Of a stretch of DNA of 64,000 bases, positions 60,025-64,000 are shown in pieces (the first letter of the stretch is position 1; the number at the start of each line of letters is the position of its first letter). A model generated the notes under the pieces. The model worked only from the letters and a program-made list of their open reading frames with translations, was not told the origin of the DNA and made no database searches. The DNA comes from Sporomusaceae bacterium (GTDB lineage: Bacteria; Bacillota_C; Negativicutes; Sporomusales_B; UBA7701): positions 12,042 through 76,041 of the forward strand of contig JALHDI010000002.1 of NCBI GenBank assembly GCA_022839045.1. The letters are read 5' to 3'. The translations under genes were made by a program, and so were the position numbers.

Positions 60025-60042
60025 TTGTGAAATTTTTCTCAA
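60025..60042. promoter_or_regulatory. Rex operator, strong match
   Basis: TTGTGAAATTTTTCTCAA matches the Rex consensus (TTGTGAA, four bases, TTCACAA) at 13 of 14 fixed positions. It lies immediately upstream of the -35 box. Confidence 0.7.
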
Positions 60043-60197
60043 AGTCGGGCAAAAAAATTTTGCCACGGGTTTCAGAAGGAAAATGGAGCTGGAAATAACG
60101 AGTCTGTCGTATGCATGACGTCAATATTATGGTAACTTAATCGCGGCTTTGACATAAAATGTAACAGAACGGGTTTACCGGGAAAGGAGGGTCTGCG

Positions 60198-60389
60198 ATG
60201 GTGCGGAAGTTCGCCTGCGAGGGCTGTGAACATCCCGCTATTATTGAGCCGGACGATATGGCGTACGTTGCCGCCGCTTGTGACGGTTATCCGCCCCTGC
60301 AAACGACCGGCGGTTATTGCCTCTATTGTTTTCCCAATCCGCCTTGCGCCCCGGGCCGGTATTGTTGTCCCTGTCCGTTTCCGCTATAG
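60198..60389 (+). CDS. Small Cys-rich hypothetical protein (63 aa)
   Basis: A 63-residue protein with nine cysteines: CEGCEHP near the start, then ACDGYPP, and a tail with CLYCFPNPPCAPGRYCCPCPFPL. AAAGGAGGG lies seven bases upstream of ATG 60198, and a perfect terminator follows, so it is a believable single-gene unit. The cysteine spacing suggests a metal-binding or redox peptide, but I do not recognise a family. Confidence 0.65.
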   Translation: MVRKFACEGCEHPAIIEPDDMAYVAAACDGYPPLQTTGGYCLYCFPNPPCAPGRYCCPCPFPL

Positions 60390-60410
60390 CAGGGGGGGCG
60401 AAGTCCGCGC

Positions 60411-60458
60411 GCAAAAGCGCCCCGGAGTATCCGGACGGATACTCCGGGGCGCTTTTGG
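60411..60458. terminator. Bidirectional Rho-independent terminator
   Basis: AAAAGCGCCCCGGAGTATCC and its exact complement around GGAC-type loop bases make a 20-pair stem. It serves both the small Cys-rich gene and the convergent SDR gene. Confidence 0.9.
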
Positions 60459-60465
60459 AACCGCC

Positions 60466-61365
60466 TTAGGTCTGGGTAATTGTGCCGCCGTTTACGTGCA
60501 GTACCTGGCCGGATACATACCGCGAGTCGTCCGACGCCAGGTAAACATAGGTCGGCGCAAGCTCGAACGGCTGGCCGGTGCGCTGCATGGGGGTGTCGCT
60601 GCCGTGAAGGGCCACATAGTCGGCCGGATAACTGGAGGCGATCAGCGGCGTCCAGATGGGGCCGGGCGCCACGGCGTTCACCCGGATGGACCGCGGCTCC
60701 AGGTTCAGGGATAGCGAACGGGTGAAGGACACGATTGCGCCTTTGGTCGCCGAATAGTCGAGGAGGATTTTGTTGCCCTGGTAGGCGGTTATCGAGGTGG
60801 TGTTGATGATCGAACTGCCGGGCGGCATGAACGGCAGGACGGCTTTTGTCATGTAGAAGAAACTGAATATATTCGTTCTGAAGGTTAGGTCGAGTTGTTC
60901 GGCGGTTATGTCGAGAATACTTGTCTGCGGGAATTGCACGCCGGCGTTGTTCACCAGAATGTCGATCCGCCCGAACTCCCGGACCGTCGTGGCCGCGATT
61001 TCGCCCGACAAGGCTTCGTGCCGCAAGTCGCCCGCGACGGCAAGGCACCTTTGGCCGAGTGCTTCGACGCGGCATTTTGTTTCTTGCGCATCCTGATGCT
61101 CACAGAGGTAGGTGATTACCACGTCGGCGCCTTCCTTGGCGAAGGCAATGGCGACAGCCCGGCCGATGCCGCTGTCACCGCCGGTAATGACGGCGACCTT
61201 CCCGCAGAGTTTGTTACTGCCTAGATATTCCGGGTTTTCCGCAATCGGCGGCGGCTCCATAAGATATTCCAGCCCGGGTTCCCGGTTCTGATGCTGCGGC
61301 GGAACCTGAACAGGCAGCTTTCGGCATTTGACGGCTTTGCCGAAAGGAGGATATTCCGGATACAT
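60466..61365 (-). CDS. SDR-family oxidoreductase, general-stress type
   Basis: A 299-residue short-chain dehydrogenase with an N-terminal extension of about 55 residues (PPFGKAVKCRKLPVQVPPQHQNREPGLE), as in the Bacillus YhxC/YdaD group. The cofactor motif is TGGDSGIGRA, NNAGVQ follows, and the catalytic residues are Ser in TTSITAYQG and Tyr-Lys in DYSATKGA. The specific substrate is unknown. ATG 61365 follows AGAGGAGAG; ATG 61386 has no SD. Confidence 0.9.
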   Translation of the reverse strand: MYPEYPPFGKAVKCRKLPVQVPPQHQNREPGLEYLMEPPPIAENPEYLGSNKLCGKVAVITGGDSGIGRAVAIAFAKEGADVVITYLCEHQDAQETKCRVEALGQRCLAVAGDLRHEALSGEIAATTVREFGRIDILVNNAGVQFPQTSILDITAEQLDLTFRTNIFSFFYMTKAVLPFMPPGSSIINTTSITAYQGNKILLDYSATKGAIVSFTRSLSLNLEPRSIRVNAVAPGPIWTPLIASSYPADYVALHGSDTPMQRTGQPFELAPTYVYLASDDSRYVSGQVLHVNGGTITQT

Positions 61366-61536
61366 AACATTTTCTCTCCTCTGCATTGTTGCTATATCAT
61401 ATTCCCATTATCAATATTATGTTCCCTTGCGACTGGCTGACGACGTAGCCGAATCCTTCACCAAGAGGATATCAGGGACATAACATAATATCAGGTGCGG
61501 AAATTATATTCGGTGGTGGAAAGAAGGAGAATCGGC

Positions 61537-62049
61537 ATGAGCTACACGACCGCAGCCGGTCAGCCGCAGGGGGGCGCCTACAGTTTCACGAACAGAATCC
61601 GCGAGGCGATGATCGCGGAGATTATAGCCATAAACGGGTACGCCGAGCATATCGCCAATTCGAACATGGAAGAGATCAACGCCGCCTGGCGGAGCATCAT
61701 GGGTGACGAAAAGAAGCACTACGGCATATTTCTTAAGCTGTTGCGCAGATACGACCCCGATCAGTACGAAAAGCACCAGGAGGACAAAGGGCTGAAATTC
61801 GGCCCCCAAGGTCCGATGCAGGCATATAAACCCAAGTACGACCGTCAGCTCATCCTCAATAACGTGCGGCAGGACATAAAAGGCGAGCTGGAAGCCGTGA
61901 TTCTCTATGAGCAGGAGTTCGCCGACATTCCCTGCGAAGATATTCGGCGGGTATTCTATCTGGTGGCGAAGGAGGAAAAAGGCCATCTCGAGCATCTGAC
62001 CGAGTTGCTGCTGAAGTATGACAGCGATAATTACGGTTCTCTCGACTAG
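61537..62049 (+). CDS. Ferritin-like four-helix protein
   Basis: A 170-residue helical protein with a ferritin-like di-iron pattern: EAMIAEIIAINGY, then MGDEKKHYGIFLKLL (ExxH-type), ELEAVILYEQEF and EEKGHLEHLTELLLKY (ExxH). This is the arrangement of rubrerythrin-type domains, but the rubredoxin part is absent. It may reduce peroxide or store iron. The start ATG 61537 follows AAGAAGGAGA; the longer frame from 61495 is not supported. A strong terminator follows. Confidence 0.82.
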   Translation: MSYTTAAGQPQGGAYSFTNRIREAMIAEIIAINGYAEHIANSNMEEINAAWRSIMGDEKKHYGIFLKLLRRYDPDQYEKHQEDKGLKFGPQGPMQAYKPKYDRQLILNNVRQDIKGELEAVILYEQEFADIPCEDIRRVFYLVAKEEKGHLEHLTELLLKYDSDNYGSLD

Positions 62050-62054
62050 TTAGT

Positions 62055-62096
62055 ACAAGAAACGCCCGGCTGCTGCGGCAGCCGGGCGTTTCTTGT
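62055..62096. terminator. Bidirectional Rho-independent terminator
   Basis: ACAAGAAACGCCCGGCTGC and its complement end in TTTCTTGT. It separates the ferritin-like gene from the convergent RNase J gene. Confidence 0.9.
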
Positions 62097-62111
62097 GTTC
62101 CCCGGTAGTGG

Positions 62112-63754
62112 TTATAGTTCGATGATGATCGGCAGAATGACCGGTTTGCGGCCGGTCTTGTTGAACAGGTATTTACCGAGCGAGTCGCGGATGCTGCTTT
62201 TGAGCGGGGCCCACTCGGTTATCGGCTTGTTTTCGCCGCGCTCCAGCACGTCTTTGACGACTTTGCGGGCATCCCTGATCAGCTCCTCGGAGTCGCGCAT
62301 GTAGATGAAGCCGCGGGAGACGATGTCAGGTCCGGATACCACGCAGCCCCGCTGCTTGTCGAGGGCGAGGACGACGATCATGACGCCTTCCTGGGATAGC
62401 TGGCGGCGGTCCCTGATGACGATGTTGCCGACGTCGCCGATGCCGGCTCCGTCGACGAAGACCTGGCCGGCGGGCACCTTGCCGGTGAGGCGGCCGGTTT
62501 CGGCGGTGAATTCGAACACATACCCGTTTTCGCCGAAGAAGATGTTTTCCCGGGGGATGCCGACGCCTTCGGCGATCTTGCCGTGGTTCTTCAGCATGCG
62601 GTATTCGCCGTGGACGGGGATGAGATATTTGGGGCGGACGAGGTTGAGGATCAGTTTAAGTTCTTCCTGGCTGGCGTGGCCGGAAACGTGGATGCCGGAC
62701 GATTTTTCGTAGATAACTTCAACCCCGAGCCGCTGCCGACCGAACGCTCGTTGCCGGGGATAGGCGTGGCCGAGATAACCACCGTATCGCCGGGGTTGAG
62801 TTCCACGTTCCGGTGGCTGCCGGTCGCCAGGCGGCTGAGGGCCGCCATCGGCTCGCCCTGGCTGCCGGTGGTCAGGATGAGGATGCGGTTGGCGGGGTAG
62901 CGGTTGATCTCGTCGATGTCGATCAACACGCCCTCCGGGACGATCATATAGCCCAGTTCGATGGCCTTGGTGACGACGTTAACCATGCTCCGGCCAAGCA
63001 CGGCGACCTTGCGGCCGTATTTGCAGCCGGCGTTGATGGCCTGCTGCAGGCGGGAGACGTTGGAAGCGAAGGTGGTGAGGATAATCCGTCCCTTGGCGGC
63101 GGCGAACTTTTCGTCCAGCGCTTCGCTGACGGTGAGCTCGGATTTGGTGTATCCCGGACGCTCGGCGTTCGTGCTGTCGGACAGGAGGACCAGCACGCCC
63201 TGGTCGCCGAGCTCGGCGAATTTGTGGATGTCGATGATTTTGCCGTCGACGGGGGTCTGGTCGATCTTGAAGTCGCCGGTGTGGACGACCACCCCCACCG
63301 GCGTACGGAAATAGACGCCCAGGGCGTCGGCGATTGAGTGGTTGACGCGGATGAAGCCGATTTCGAACCGTCCGGCCTTGATTGTGTCCCCGGCGGCGAC
63401 CGGGATCAGGCGGTGGTCGGTGACGTTGTTTTCCTTGAGTCGCCCTTCCACCAGACCCAGCGTGAGCCGGGAACCGTACACTGGTACGTCGGCGTGGCGC
63501 AGGAGATAGAAAAGCGACCCGATATGGTCCTCGTGGCCATGGGTCAGAACGACGGCGCGGATTTTGTCCTTGTTGTCGATGAGGTAGGTCATGTCGGGTA
63601 TGACCAGGTCGATGCCAAGCATGTCTTCGTCGGGGAACGCCAGCCCGCAGTCGAGGACGACGATATCGTCGCCATACCTGAAGACAGTGAGGTTCTTGCC
63701 GATCTCGCCGAGACCGCCCAGGGGGATAATCATGAGCTTGTCCAGCTTGTCCAA
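62112..63754 (-). pseudogene. rnj: Ribonuclease J gene interrupted by a deletion frameshift
   Basis: The sequence encodes RNase J in two frames. The N-terminal part (63754 to about 62740) has the metallo-lactamase motif THGHEDHIGS, the HSIADALG and HTGDFKID segments, and ATPIPGNERSVG. Homologues then carry about ten residues like KTINRLFRLG; here only the bases for RLG plus two remain, a loss near 19 bases. The frame then changes to VEVIYEKSSGIHVSGHASQEELKL and continues correctly to ILPIIIEL. The true start is probably TTG 63754, five bases after GGAGGGG. Either the gene is dead, with a second RNase J elsewhere, or the sequence has an error. Confidence 0.8.
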
Positions 63755-63892
63755 GTCGACCCCTCCCATATATGCCGCTTAAGCCGGGAAATTCAAAAAC
63801 AGGAGCCTCCGAAGGCCCCCGGTTTCGGCGGCGCTGCCCGCTTCCCGCCCGCGCAGATGTTGGCAATCCAAAGTCTGCCAACTGGTTTGTTT

Positions 63893-63921
63893 ATTATAAA
63901 CCAGCTTGGTCCGGTTTACAA
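63893..63921 (-). promoter_or_regulatory. Sigma-A-type promoter of RNase J gene
   Basis: On the - strand TTGTAA, a 17-base spacer and TATAAT. An inverted repeat TTGGCA/TGCCAA at 63860-63881 lies in the start of the leader. The remaining sequence to 64000 shows nothing I can name. Confidence 0.75.
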
Positions 63922-64000
63922 GGAGTATCATTTCCAATTTGTGAAAACTGATTCAGGATTGCAGGTGGGACGACTGTCGACGTTCAAATAAGTCAGCAAA

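Noticed and set aside
1..64000. CRISPR arrays, tRNA/rRNA genes, insertion sequences or prophage genes
   Set aside because: No repeated spacer pattern, cloverleaf, transposase or phage protein was seen. A covariance-model tRNA scan could still find one I missed.

Overview
The window looks like about 64 kb of chromosome from a high-GC, strictly anaerobic, Gram-negative-type Firmicute. A relative of Sporomusaceae/Negativicutes fits best, though this is inference. The reasons are RNase J, two [FeFe] hydrogenases, Rex-like operators, many molybdenum enzymes with a full cofactor pathway, selenoprotein use, and an Aas/LplT lysophospholipid recycling pair of the kind found in outer-membrane bacteria. 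I see no rRNA, tRNA, CRISPR array, phage or insertion sequence.

Layout. 1-4860: the end of a biotin-synthase-like radical SAM gene, an ArsS-like radical SAM gene fused by overlap to a NitT/TauT-type ABC transporter operon, a GNAT acetyltransferase and a flavin reductase. 5050-15330: a molybdenum cofactor operon (molybdopterin-binding protein, moeA, mobA, glycosyltransferase-like gene, two Fe-S proteins, GNAT, PhnP-like hydrolase, moaA, moaC, MOSC, unknown gene) behind a consensus sigma-54 promoter. 15420-16235: soluble chemoreceptor. 16426-34277: an accessory redox island centred on a sigma-54 activator gene (19161-21329). Three sigma-54 promoters fire away from it, to a zinc-ribbon protein (with a TetR gene and an AAHS-type transporter further along), to an OFA-type transporter with two molybdopterin oxidoreductases, a DmsB-like protein, an NrfD protein and a radical SAM protein, and to a third molybdopterin enzyme with small Fe-S and zinc-ribbon partners. 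All three share two conserved upstream elements at fixed spacing.

34351-52910: mixed genes. These include LysR and TetR regulators, the Aas-like/LplT pair, PdxA-like dehydrogenase, a potassium channel, SelO, a broken molybdate-binding fragment, a likely selenoprotein whose UGA hides it from ordinary ORF calling, MOSC, a C_GCAxxG_C_C protein, an IscU-like scaffold, and a four-gene partner-switching module that contains a solute-binding protein. 53257-59946: two convergent [FeFe] hydrogenase operons. One is membrane-associated (large subunit, Tat small subunit, cytochrome b). The other is a NAD-linked, probably electron-bifurcating Hnd type with Rex-like operators. 60198-64000: small Cys-rich protein, SDR, ferritin-like protein, and an RNase J gene broken by a deletion.

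Together the genes describe an anaerobe that invests in molybdenum enzymes fed by dedicated transporters and a sigma-54 activator, balanced by hydrogenases that respond to NADH/NAD+.
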